Shown: piece after piece, positions 27,359 through 35,019 of the stretch | Numbering within the stretch: position 1 is the first letter of the stretch | How the letters are laid out: each line of letters starts with the position of its first letter | NCBI RefSeq assembly: GCF_016597815.1 | Contig: NZ_VCHA01000002.1 | Span: 186,001-250,000, forward strand | Reading direction: 5' to 3' | DNA: 64,000 nt | Origin: Marinobacter sp. DY40_1A1 | GTDB lineage: Bacteria > Pseudomonadota > Gammaproteobacteria > Pseudomonadales > Oleiphilaceae | Notes under the pieces: model-generated | Databases searched by the model: none | Seen by the model: only the letters and a program-made list of their open reading frames with translations | Told to the model about the DNA's origin: nothing | Program-made: the position numbers and the translations under genes

Positions 27359-29320
27359 TCAGGACTGGCACAGCACAACCAGCCGATCCCCAGGCTGCAA
27401 CTCAAGATATTGCCTGCGCGGAGGATTCAGGAGCAGATGCCTGCCGCGGGCATCTGCGGTAGCACGAAAAACTCCAAGCGCCACTTCACCCTCAGCTGCC
27501 AGCACCTTTTCCAGCACATGGAAGTCGGCACTCGCTGGCAGCGGATAGTCATCAGGATTGCTGAACCTGATTTCACCGCCGCCTACTGTAAACAGCTCGT
27601 CCAGTACCGCTCTGAGTTCCCGGCGCAAAGCCACCTGCGCCAGAATGTGGCTAAGTATCATCGGGCTGATGAGCACCTCACTCTGGTGACCGTACAGCAG
27701 TTGGCGATTGTCCGGATCGCTAAGCTCCATAATCAGCTGCGGGCGCCCGGGCGACTCTGCCAGTATGTCTTCAAGCTGGAGATAGCCCACCATGGTCCGT
27801 GCATCGGCCTCTTCCCCAGAGGCCAATCGATCACTACTGAGAAGTATAATCGTGTCGTAGCTCGCAGGGTTGATCCGGCGCAATTCATCCTCAACCATAT
27901 AGTCGGCTTCGATATGGCTGTACGTATCAAGAAGCTTGTGTTTTTCATAACGGCTGAGCGCTTGCTCACGTTCAGACACTGGCACAACAGAAACAAGATC
28001 CAGCAGGGGTTGCCCGGGGCCATAACTGGCGAACTCGGCCATCAGGCTGGGCACCCTGCGATTCCAACCAAGCAACAGAATACGATGCCCCTCCAGCCCT
28101 TCGCCGCGCACAGAGCGTTTCGCTTCTCCACGGGTTATACGGGGTAATGCCTCGGCTTTTGGATCCGCATCTGTTTCGGAATAATCCCGGGCCATCATAA
28201 CGACCCTGTCCTCAGCTTCTATGCAAGTATCAGAAGGAGCAGCCAAACGGATATCCCACCCCTGCTCACTGCTACGAAGCAACCCAAGAATGATTACGTT
28301 CGGGCGCTCAGCGGCCAACTCACCAAGAGACAGACCCGCCACTGTTTCCCCACCGCGAACATAAATCTCGTTACCTTCACCCGCTGTGAGCAGTTCGTTA
28401 TAAATTTCAGACAGGCCGGGATGCAGCACATTTTGCACCATAAGACGGCTTATAGTCGCATTGCCTGCGACCACCTCAATAGGCCCGGGATAAGCCCTCT
28501 CAACCACTGGAAGCTTGCGGATATCCTGAATCTCGGCCACTACAAATGGCAGGGGTGCCTGGTACTGTCTGGCCTGGGCGGCAATCGACAACAAGGCTTT
28601 AACGGTTTCCACATCCGAGGTTATCAAGCTTCCCGCTGCATACACGGCACTGGGCACAATCACCGCTGCTGCATCAAGGCAGGCGACCCGGTGCAAGGCA
28701 TCCGGCTGAATGGCGGAGCCGGAACGCAGGATTATCTGCCGGGCGCGGCGCCCGATGCCGGGTTCATTACGCAGTTCATGGACCTGTTCCGCAGAAGCCT
28801 CTTCCGATAGCACCACCAGATTAAGCTTCTGGGTGTCATGTTTTTCCAGGAATCGGCGCATACGCCCGGATGAGCCCAGCAGCTCGGACAGCAAAGGTAG
28901 CGTTTGGCTGGTCCAGCCCAGCACGACCACGTGCTTTTTCAGGGTAACTGGCGTAAGCCCACGCTCAAGCTCTGCCATTTTGGCAATCAGCCAGCGGGTA
29001 AGAATGGCCACCAGAGTGCCCATGAACACCACATAACCGCTGATGGTCAGGAGCGTTGAAACAAACCGCTGCCAGGTGCCCACATCGTCACCCAGATAAC
29101 CAGGGTCCGTCAGGCGCAGAAATGCCCACCAGACAGCGGACCCCGGATCGTCGAAGTCACCGCCTTGAGGGACAACCAGAAGGCCGCCAATCAACGAAAT
29201 CAAACCGATAAAAACACCCACCACCAAAAGCTGAAAGCCCGCCCCTTTTACGAGCTGCCGTTCAACAATAAACTTCACTCTGTCGACAACGCGAAACGGC
29301 AACATGGCGTTTTTTTTCAT
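27359..29320 (-). CDS. CASTOR/POLLUX-like cation channel with RCK-type domains
   Basis: 653 residues. Membrane segment 1 is at about 28-50, a pore loop with L-T-D-P-G at about 70-80, and segment 2 at about 86-112, giving a two-segment channel subunit. The long cytoplasmic part has two RCK-like Rossmann domains (V-V-V-L-G-W-T and I-L-L-L-G-W-N-R) and matches the CASTOR/POLLUX/DMI1 family of plant symbiosis channels, whose bacterial members are uncharacterised as far as I know. The ATG overlaps the SulP stop by four bases, so the two are translationally coupled. Ion selectivity is not known. Confidence 0.85.
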   Translation of the reverse strand: MKKNAMLPFRVVDRVKFIVERQLVKGAGFQLLVVGVFIGLISLIGGLLVVPQGGDFDDPGSAVWWAFLRLTDPGYLGDDVGTWQRFVSTLLTISGYVVFMGTLVAILTRWLIAKMAELERGLTPVTLKKHVVVLGWTSQTLPLLSELLGSSGRMRRFLEKHDTQKLNLVVLSEEASAEQVHELRNEPGIGRRARQIILRSGSAIQPDALHRVACLDAAAVIVPSAVYAAGSLITSDVETVKALLSIAAQARQYQAPLPFVVAEIQDIRKLPVVERAYPGPIEVVAGNATISRLMVQNVLHPGLSEIYNELLTAGEGNEIYVRGGETVAGLSLGELAAERPNVIILGLLRSSEQGWDIRLAAPSDTCIEAEDRVVMMARDYSETDADPKAEALPRITRGEAKRSVRGEGLEGHRILLLGWNRRVPSLMAEFASYGPGQPLLDLVSVVPVSEREQALSRYEKHKLLDTYSHIEADYMVEDELRRINPASYDTIILLSSDRLASGEEADARTMVGYLQLEDILAESPGRPQLIMELSDPDNRQLLYGHQSEVLISPMILSHILAQVALRRELRAVLDELFTVGGGEIRFSNPDDYPLPASADFHVLEKVLAAEGEVALGVFRATADARGRHLLLNPPRRQYLELQPGDRLVVLCQS

Positions 29321-31080
29321 CTCTGGGCTCCGGTGAGCGTTGGGGCCTGCTTAGCCATGGATGACAAAGGCAGCGCAAGGGCCTCTCGTAATGTGGGCGC
29401 AAACTGCAACACGCCCTCCACCGGCCCAAGGCCACTCCGCGCGAGCGCTCGCTGGGGCTGGGATTGCAGGTCGGCAATTACAATACGAGTACCGTCTTTC
29501 TGGCAGGTTGCAATCAGTTTGTTGAGGGCAGACAGGCCACCAGCATCCAGAACGGTAACCCCATCCATATACAGAATGATTCCCTCTACGTTGCGGGACA
29601 GCTCCGCAAGCTCGCCAAAAATACGGTCCGCCGCTGCGAAAAACAGCGGGCCATTGATTTTAAACACCCGCCATCCTGCAGGCAGGTTTTCATCACTGAC
29701 CCGCTTACCGGTAGTGATGTCTGTAACCTTGGTCATCTCTGCCATTTCACGCATGAATAGCACCGCTGCCAGCAGAACGCCGGTGGTAATGGCAATAACC
29801 ATGTCCAGTGCCACAGTGAGGGAAAAACAGGTGAGGAAGACCCACACATCGCTGCGTGGCGCTGTTTTCAGCAGGCGCACCGCCTTGGGCGCTTCGCTCA
29901 TATTCCAGGCCACCATAATCAACAGGGCTGCCATGGCAGGCATGGGTAAATAGGCCAGAATGCCCGCCAGCGATACCAGGGCTAGTAGTACCACCATGGC
30001 ATGGATCATTGCGGCGACCGGGGATTCGGCGCCAGCGCGGTAATTAGCTGCAGAGCGCGCAATGGCGGCTGTTGCAGTAATGCCTCCGAAAAACGGCACA
30101 ATAATATTACCCAGCCCCTGCCCCATCAGTTCGCTGTTGGCGCTATGGCGCTTCCCCGTCATGCCATCAAGCACCACGGCACAGAGCAGGGATTCGATCG
30201 CGCCAAGCATGGCAATGGCAAAAGCAGCCGGTAAGAGTTCCCGCACCATGCTCCAGGAAAGCCCAAGGGCGTTACCACTGGCATCCGCCTGCTGCCAAGG
30301 CCAGGCAAATTCCGGCAAAAACGGCGGGATGCCTGCACCCGTGCCACCACCAGGCAACAAATAGCTGAAGCGCGACCCAATCGTATCCACTGAGGCACCA
30401 TTGGCGTTTAACCATATGGCAATCAGACTACCCACAATCACAGCTGGCAGGTGCGGCGGAACCGGGGTTCTGAGCCGTGGCCAGATCAGCATAATCGCAA
30501 GCGTAACCAAGGCCACCAAAGCGCTCATGCTATCCAGCGCAGGAAAGCTCTGCGCCAGCACCGCCAGCTTGTCCCAATAGTGCTCCGGCATGCTCTCAAC
30601 AGACAAACCAAAAAAGTCATTCACCTGCAGAGTTGCAATCACCACGGCAATGCCGCTGGTAAAACCAAGGGTGACCGACTCAGGAATGTATTCGATGAAA
30701 CGTCCCAGCCGCATGAGTGCCATAATGACCAACAGCACACCCGACATCAGCGTGGCGAGCAAAAGCCCTCCGAGACCATAGGTTTGAGCGATAGGATAAA
30801 GAATAACCACAAACGCCGCCGTGGGGCCCGAAACGCTGAACCGGCTACCACCGGTAAGGGCAATTATAAAACCGGCAATGAACGCTGTATAAAGACCGTA
30901 CTGAGGCGCAACGCCACTGGCGATCGCCAACGCCATGGCCAGTGGAATTGCAATAATGCCCACGGTAACGCCAGCCATAAGATCCCGCAGGAACCGGCGG
31001 CTGTTGTACGGCTGGTCAATGCAGGCTTCCCGGAAGGCATGGGCAAGCCGGAGAGAAAAAAGATGGGCGCGATGGGGCAT
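29317..31080 (-). CDS. SulP/SLC26 anion transporter with STAS domain
   Basis: 587 residues. An N-terminal membrane domain of 10-14 segments carries the SulP signature region (D-L-x-A-G-x-T-V-G-I-I-A-I-P-L-A, A-x-A-S-G-V-A-P-Q-Y-G-L-Y). A C-terminal STAS domain (about 440-560) has I-L-Y-M-D-G-V-T-V-L-D-A-G-G, in which the usual phospho-serine position holds Ala. The family moves sulfate, bicarbonate or dicarboxylates such as succinate (DauA). It is the first gene of a two-gene operon with the CASTOR-like channel. The Shine-Dalgarno GAGG lies inside a hairpin arm. Confidence 0.9.
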   Translation of the reverse strand: MPHRAHLFSLRLAHAFREACIDQPYNSRRFLRDLMAGVTVGIIAIPLAMALAIASGVAPQYGLYTAFIAGFIIALTGGSRFSVSGPTAAFVVILYPIAQTYGLGGLLLATLMSGVLLVIMALMRLGRFIEYIPESVTLGFTSGIAVVIATLQVNDFFGLSVESMPEHYWDKLAVLAQSFPALDSMSALVALVTLAIMLIWPRLRTPVPPHLPAVIVGSLIAIWLNANGASVDTIGSRFSYLLPGGGTGAGIPPFLPEFAWPWQQADASGNALGLSWSMVRELLPAAFAIAMLGAIESLLCAVVLDGMTGKRHSANSELMGQGLGNIIVPFFGGITATAAIARSAANYRAGAESPVAAMIHAMVVLLALVSLAGILAYLPMPAMAALLIMVAWNMSEAPKAVRLLKTAPRSDVWVFLTCFSLTVALDMVIAITTGVLLAAVLFMREMAEMTKVTDITTGKRVSDENLPAGWRVFKINGPLFFAAADRIFGELAELSRNVEGIILYMDGVTVLDAGGLSALNKLIATCQKDGTRIVIADLQSQPQRALARSGLGPVEGVLQFAPTLREALALPLSSMAKQAPTLTGAQR

Positions 31081-31083
31081 ACT

Positions 31084-31120
31084 GGCCTCGTGTCTGGGAA
31101 TACATACAAGTAGCGAGGCC
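31084..31120 (-). promoter_or_regulatory. leader hairpin covering the SulP ribosome-binding site
   Basis: Arms GGCCTCG (31084-31090) and CGAGGCC (31114-31120) are perfect. On the minus strand the arm next to the SulP ATG contains its GAGG Shine-Dalgarno, so folding would hide the site. Translational control is inferred. Confidence 0.4.
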
Positions 31121-31142
31121 TTACATCATATATAATTTTTCC

Positions 31143-32162
31143 ATGAAAAGTTTGTTCATCACTGCACTGGCTCTACTAACAGGCACCCTGGCTGGGTGTG
31201 CCACCGCATTCCATTCCAGTGAAAGCAACACAGGCGCGAGACCAGAAACCCTTTACGAGGCTCAGCTGGTAGACGCCAACAGTGGCACGCAGCTGAGCGT
31301 GGATGCGCTCGCTCAAAGGCTTGCCCATACGGATATAGTCGTTATTGGCGAGTACCACGGCCACCAGGCTGCCCATCTGCTGCAATCCCGGATTCAGGCA
31401 GCGCTTTATCGCCAGCATCCTCTGCAGGTGTTGTCCATGGAACAGTTCAACCTGGACAGCCAAGCTGCCGTTGATGCCTACCTCAGTGGCAAAACCGGCG
31501 AAACCGAGTTCATTGAAGACAGCGGAGCCTGGGATAATTACCGTGCTTCCTACCGCCCACTGGTGGAGTTTGCCCGGCAGCATGGCCTGCCCGTAGTGGC
31601 GGCTAACGCCCCCGCCGCTATTGTGCGTTGCGTCGGCCGTACAGGACCGGACTACCTGAACAAGCTGCCAGCCAACGAACGCGCACAGTTACCCAGCGAT
31701 GCATTTTTGGACACCCCCGCCTACCGGGAAAAATTCAATGCGGCTATTAACAGCAGCCACAGCGCAGCAAACGACGCCATGAGCGAGCGAATGCACAACA
31801 CCTATCAAGCCCAGTTGTTGCGCGACAACACCATGGCCAACCGTATACTGGAGGCCCGCAAAGCACACCCGAACGCACAGATAATTCACACCACCGGCAC
31901 CTTCCACAGTGAAGAACATCTGGGAACCGTTGCACTTCTCAGCCAGCGGGCGCCAGATGTTTCAGTCGCGGTGATTTCACCGGTAGTATGGCCAGCGGAT
32001 GCCGGCAAGATGCCTCTGCAGAAAAACCGGTTAAAAGGCGACTACCTCTACTTCATCCAGCCGTTGCCGCAGGAATTCCTTGATGAAGATCGCGAACACA
32101 AGGCGATGTCCGCAAGGTTCCGGCGCCCTAATATAGAAACTTGTGAGGGAGACACTTTATGA
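31143..32162 (+). CDS. ChaN-family lipoprotein
   Basis: 339 residues. The signal peptide ends in L-A-G-C with lipidated Cys19. The mature part matches the ChaN / DUF399 haem-binding family: I-V-V-I-G-E-Y-H-G-H, where the Tyr-His pair fits the haem ligand region, and S-M-E-Q-F near 100. ChaN from Campylobacter is an outer-membrane haem-binding protein linked to iron uptake; that role is transferred by family only. A TATAAT at 31131-31136 ends six bases before the ATG, and no Shine-Dalgarno is visible. The ATGA overlap with the next gene indicates coupling. Confidence 0.85.
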   Translation: MKSLFITALALLTGTLAGCATAFHSSESNTGARPETLYEAQLVDANSGTQLSVDALAQRLAHTDIVVIGEYHGHQAAHLLQSRIQAALYRQHPLQVLSMEQFNLDSQAAVDAYLSGKTGETEFIEDSGAWDNYRASYRPLVEFARQHGLPVVAANAPAAIVRCVGRTGPDYLNKLPANERAQLPSDAFLDTPAYREKFNAAINSSHSAANDAMSERMHNTYQAQLLRDNTMANRILEARKAHPNAQIIHTTGTFHSEEHLGTVALLSQRAPDVSVAVISPVVWPADAGKMPLQKNRLKGDYLYFIQPLPQEFLDEDREHKAMSARFRRPNIETCEGDTL

Positions 32163-32869
32163 AAGTCATTGCTGCCCTGATCCTGGGTGTTAGCGCCATT
32201 ATTTCAGCCTCGCTGATCAGCAGCGGCCTCACAGACCTGCGCACCGGTGATCGCTATGTCACCGTGAAAGGTGTGGCGGAACGGGAAGTGAATGCCGACC
32301 TGGCCTTGTGGCCGATTCGATTTGTGGCCACCGGGGCCAGCCTCAGCGAGGCCCAGGAAAAAGCCCGAAATAGCCGCAACGCCATCATGGCATTTCTGAA
32401 ACTGCAGGCCATCGGTGACAACTCAGTGGAGTTGCAGCGCCTTGATGTAACCGACACCCGCGCCAACCCATACCAGGACAACAATAACGAACAGAAATTC
32501 ATCGTCAGCCAGACTCTGATGGTGCGCAGCAATGACATTCAAAAGATTCGCCAGGCCGCACAGGGCGTGAGCGAACTGGTGGATTCCGGCGTGGTGCTGT
32601 CTTCAGACTACGGCCCAAGTGGCCCAACCTATCTGTTTAACGGCCTGAATGACATCAAGCCCGCCATGATTGCCGAAGCCACAGCATCCGCCCGCGAAGC
32701 CGCCAGCCAGTTTGCCGAAGATGCGAAAACCGAGCTGGGCGATCTTCGCAGGGCCAACCAGGGCGTATTCCAGATACTGGCCAGGGACCAGGCACCGGGA
32801 GTTTCTGAACAACAGCACCCGGTAAAGACCGTGCGGGTGGTTTCAACTGTTGAGTATTATTTGCGGTAG
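32159..32869 (+). CDS. SIMPL domain (DUF541) periplasmic protein
   Basis: 236 residues. A hydrophobic N-terminal segment (1-22) acts as signal or anchor, and the SIMPL fold follows with V-T-V-K-G-V-A-E-R-E-V near 38 and the paired strand-helix repeats of the family. Members are periplasmic or outer-membrane proteins; related proteins include mammalian SIMPL and bacterial BP26/YggE. Function here is unknown. It starts inside the last codons of the ChaN-like gene (ATGA). It is the last chromosomal-type gene before the cassette array. Confidence 0.85.
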   Translation: MKVIAALILGVSAIISASLISSGLTDLRTGDRYVTVKGVAEREVNADLALWPIRFVATGASLSEAQEKARNSRNAIMAFLKLQAIGDNSVELQRLDVTDTRANPYQDNNNEQKFIVSQTLMVRSNDIQKIRQAAQGVSELVDSGVVLSSDYGPSGPTYLFNGLNDIKPAMIAEATASAREAASQFAEDAKTELGDLRRANQGVFQILARDQAPGVSEQQHPVKTVRVVSTVEYYLR

Positions 32870-33022
32870 CCGGCTCGCGAACCAGCCAGAGGAACGCATG
32901 GCTCGGTGCTATTGCAATGATGAAGAGGTCACGCGATTACATAGCGGGAAAGCCTGGACACGCATAAGGCATTGTTATTAGATGTTATTTTTTGCAGCGG
33001 CCAGAAAGGGGCTGAATGAATT

Positions 33023-33075
33023 GTGGAAGTCACGTTTGTGCCGTAAAAGTTACTTCCACCTAACCACTGTTAGGG
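33023..33075 (+). other. left boundary of the cassette array, attI-like
   Basis: CCTAAC and GTTAGGG (33059-33064 and 33069-33075) form facing core sites four bases apart, as at an integron attI, where class 1 attI ends in C-T-A-A-A-A-C and G-T-T-A-G-G. GTTAGGG is also the exact complement of the R'' box (CCCTAAC) that closes cassette 1, which places the recombination point after G33069. An imperfect hairpin (33023-33033 with 33049-33059) precedes it. No integrase frame lies in the 190 bp before it or anywhere in the window. Confidence 0.45.
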
Positions 33076-33086
33076 TAAAAAAACTC

Positions 33087-33125
33087 TTGCCTTTTGCTTA
33101 GAGTAAACTATAGTAACTATAGTTT
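33087..33125 (+). promoter_or_regulatory. promoter and palindromic operator of cassette 1
   Basis: TTGCCT (33087-33092) and TATAGT (33109-33114) are 16 bp apart. Overlapping the -10 is a perfect palindrome, AAACTATAG-TAA-CTATAGTTT (33105-33125), which also contains the direct repeat ACTATAGT twice. Ribbon-helix-helix proteins bind such sites, and the gene just downstream encodes one, so autorepression is the likely reading. Confidence 0.65.
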
Positions 33126-33145
33126 CTCTGGAGTGAGAGGTTGTT

Positions 33146-33643
33146 ATGTCAGCTAAGACCGTAAGTATTGAGTTGGATAAAGATGTATTCGAAGCGCTGC
33201 AGCGTTTGGCAAAACCATTTGTCGATACCCCGAGTAGCGTAATTAAGAGATTGATTGAGCAGGCCTTGAGACCTGATCAAGAGGAGGCAAGGCCAGAAGC
33301 ACCACCCAGTGAAAAAGGGTTAGCGTCATTCCGCGGTGCCACGATTCCTTTCGGAAACCTTCGTGCAACGTACAAGCCGAGAGGTGGCAATAAAGCATTT
33401 AAATTTGATGCTAAAGTCACTTCAAAAGGTATTGAGTTTGACGGTGAAGTCTTTGATAACCCGTCCTCTGCCGGGATTCATGCAAAGAAGCTAGCTGGTG
33501 CGAAAGGTTCTGCCTCAAGCACAAACGGGTGGGAGTTTTGGGAGTATTATGACTCCGAAACCAACTCGTGGGTTCTGATCGACACATTTAGACGGCGGCA
33601 AAATGTCAACGAGCTCACGCTGAAGGATCTTGGACTGGAGTGA
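33146..33643 (+). CDS. cassette 1: RHH protein with C-terminal RAMA/DUF2924-like domain
   Basis: 165 residues. Residues 1-42 form a ribbon-helix-helix DNA-binding unit (T-V-S-I-E-L-D-K-D-V-F-E-A-L then a helix pair). Residues 43-60 are a Pro/Glu-rich linker. Residues 85-152 form a compact domain with G-I-E-F-D-G-E-V-F, S-S-A-G-I-H-A and N-G-W-E-F-W, the pattern of RAMA domains that accompany DNA-modification enzymes and of DUF2924. A GAGAGG Shine-Dalgarno precedes the ATG. It has its own promoter, which is unusual for a cassette. Function unknown; probable DNA-binding autoregulator. Confidence 0.75.
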   Translation: MSAKTVSIELDKDVFEALQRLAKPFVDTPSSVIKRLIEQALRPDQEEARPEAPPSEKGLASFRGATIPFGNLRATYKPRGGNKAFKFDAKVTSKGIEFDGEVFDNPSSAGIHAKKLAGAKGSASSTNGWEFWEYYDSETNSWVLIDTFRRRQNVNELTLKDLGLE

Positions 33644-33645
33644 GA

Positions 33646-33724
33646 CCCTAACCAGTCGCGTCACTCGGATGGCCTTTACGCCGCTTCGCTCTGTAAAGGC
33701 CACCGGTGCGCTCAGCGGTTAAAT
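33646..33724 (+). repeat. attC site 1
   Basis: 79 bp from CCCTAAC to GTTAAAT, starting two bases after the cassette 1 stop. The inner part folds as GGCCTTTAC / GTAAAGGCC. The right box matches the consensus G-T-T-R-R-R-Y fully; the left box is the exact complement of the cassette's first bases (33069-33075). Confidence 0.8.
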
Positions 33725-33737
33725 TGCCGAGTTGCCT

Positions 33738-34043
33738 ATGAAAGACGATATTTCACAGAAAGCGACATCCGCATATCAAGTTATTGAGCTTATGAAGCAG
33801 CAGGCCTTAGACGAGGCAAAGCTTGATAAGAGGGCCAAGCAATCATCTATCAAACTTGAGTCTCTGCTTGATGAGCAGACCAAGCTGTTGAAGGAGGCGA
33901 ATGAACGTGCTGCTTCAATGGAGAAAAGGGCAGAGGAGTCGGAGAAGGACGCAAGAGAGGCAAAGCGTCATGCAGTCTGGGCAAACATTATTGCGTTGGT
34001 TGCCTTGGCGATTACAGCATTTCAATACTTGTCTGGGAGCTAG
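33738..34043 (+). CDS. cassette 2: coiled-coil protein with C-terminal membrane anchor
   Basis: 101 residues. Residues 10-78 are almost entirely charged and heptad-patterned (rich in Glu, Lys, Ala), forming a long coiled coil. Residues 80-97 form one membrane segment, and only four residues follow, so the protein is tail-anchored with its bulk in the cytoplasm. The ATG at 33738 lies 14 bases after attC1, leaving no room for a promoter, so expression depends on read-through from cassette 1. No Shine-Dalgarno is evident. I do not recognise a family. Confidence 0.7.
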   Translation: MKDDISQKATSAYQVIELMKQQALDEAKLDKRAKQSSIKLESLLDEQTKLLKEANERAASMEKRAEESEKDAREAKRHAVWANIIALVALAITAFQYLSGS

Positions 34044-34047
34044 CAAG

Positions 34048-34129
34048 TTTTAACACGTTGTTGTAGTTCGCTCCGGCCTATAGCCTCCACCGGACGCCCT
34101 TGTCAGGGCGCTGAACAAAAGCGTTATAC
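34048..34129 (+). repeat. attC site 2
   Basis: 82 bp from TTTTAAC to GTTATAC, four bases after the cassette 2 stop. The core has CTCCGGCC, CCTCCACCGGACGCC and the short hairpin GCCCTTGTCAGGGC. The left box matches the complement of the cassette 2 start at six of seven bases. Confidence 0.8.
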
Positions 34130-34152
34130 GGTATGAAAATTTGGAGTAGATA

Positions 34153-34713
34153 ATGAAATCTGATGGTGTTTCAGCTGCTTTTGCCTTAATACTCGATGAA
34201 ATTGAGGCCGTTGAAGTCCAGTTAAATCGTGAAGGCGCGATTGCATTTGGCAAAAGTCAGTATGACGATGCTGCGGCCATCAGTAGCTCTGGGAAAAAGC
34301 TTGAAGAGTTTCGCTCCAAACTTGAAAAGCTTCATAGTGAGTGGAGCTCAGGAATTGACGTAAAAACTCGAGAAAGAGTGAAGATCGAGCCTGGATACTC
34401 GTTAAAGCCGCACTCAAAAGGAGCTCGTACAGCTCTCAGAGTGACTTTAGCTAATGGCTGTGTCATTCAGAGTAATACTGCAGCTCAGACAATGGCTGAC
34501 ACGATCGAATATTTTGGTGTGGAAAATGTTCGTGCTCTGCAGTTCACTGTGAACGGAATCGAGCTAGTGTCTACGTCTAAACACCCAAAATACGGGCAAA
34601 CTCGCGTTGGCAATTTTTTCATTTGTACTCACAGCAACACTGAGAGCAAAAAAAAGATGCTGGAGCGTTTGGCTATCAAGCTCAATCGACCGCTCACAGT
34701 TGAGGTGGTGTGA
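34153..34713 (+). CDS. cassette 3: two-part protein of unknown function
   Basis: 186 residues, no signal peptide or membrane segment. Residues 1-75 are helical and probably coiled coil (L-E-E-F-R-S-K-L-E-K-L). Residues 95-186 form an alpha/beta domain with L-R-V-T-L-A-N-G, a helix (A-A-Q-T-M-A-D-T-I-E-Y-F-G), V-N-G-I-E-L-V-S and G-N-F-F-I-C-T-H-S-N-T-E-S-K-K-K-M-L, a pattern I have seen at the C-terminus of uncharacterised bacterial proteins but cannot name. GGAG precedes the ATG. It has no catalytic motif that I can see. Confidence 0.7.
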   Translation: MKSDGVSAAFALILDEIEAVEVQLNREGAIAFGKSQYDDAAAISSSGKKLEEFRSKLEKLHSEWSSGIDVKTRERVKIEPGYSLKPHSKGARTALRVTLANGCVIQSNTAAQTMADTIEYFGVENVRALQFTVNGIELVSTSKHPKYGQTRVGNFFICTHSNTESKKKMLERLAIKLNRPLTVEVV

Positions 34714-34719
34714 AATACC

Positions 34720-34809
34720 GTATAACCAGTCGGACAACCGGACACCAAAAGCGCACCGCTTTTGGTTCCCTCCGCTGCGCTCCGGCGCCGATTACCTTCA
34801 GCGTTAGCA
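34720..34809 (+). repeat. attC site 3
   Basis: 90 bp from GTATAAC to GTTAGCA, six bases after the cassette 3 stop. The left box is the exact complement of the cassette 3 start (GTTATAC, 34123-34129). The inner part contains AAAAGCGCACCGCTTTT, a short palindrome. Confidence 0.85.
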
Positions 34810-34811
34810 CC

Positions 34812-34982
34812 TCATCCCCGACGGTTGTCGTTCACCTCGTCCGCAAGCCAAGCCTTAATCAGTGACTGATAGGGCATGTCTCGCTTGTTGGCTTCGATTT
34901 TGATCCGATTAAGCAACGTTTCGGGCAAACGGAGTGAGATAGTCTTGGTTGAAGGCTTCAGCTTCGGACTGGCTGACGCCAT
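34812..34982 (-). CDS. cassette 4: BrnA/CopG-type antitoxin-like RHH protein, reversed
   Basis: 56 residues: a basic, Ser/Lys-rich N-terminus and a ribbon-helix-helix domain (T-K-T-I-S-L-R-L-P-E-T-L-L-N-R-I-K-I-E-A) with Y-Q-S-L-I-K-A-W-L near the end, as in BrnA and related antitoxins. It reads against the other cassettes. GGAG lies before the ATG at 34982; the frame runs open to 35018 without a better site. The stop is two bases from attC3. No toxin gene (BrnT-like) is in the cassette, so it is an orphan. It may neutralise a toxin elsewhere or act as a repressor. Confidence 0.75.
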   Translation of the reverse strand: MASASPKLKPSTKTISLRLPETLLNRIKIEANKRDMPYQSLIKAWLADEVNDNRRG

Positions 34983-35019
34983 GCTTCTCCGCGTTTTTGC
35001 GGGAGTTGCCGTCAACAAG

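Noticed and set aside
32870-33068. Remnant of an integron integrase before cassette 1
   Set aside because: No stretch of codons resembling a tyrosine recombinase could be read on either strand in about 190 bp.
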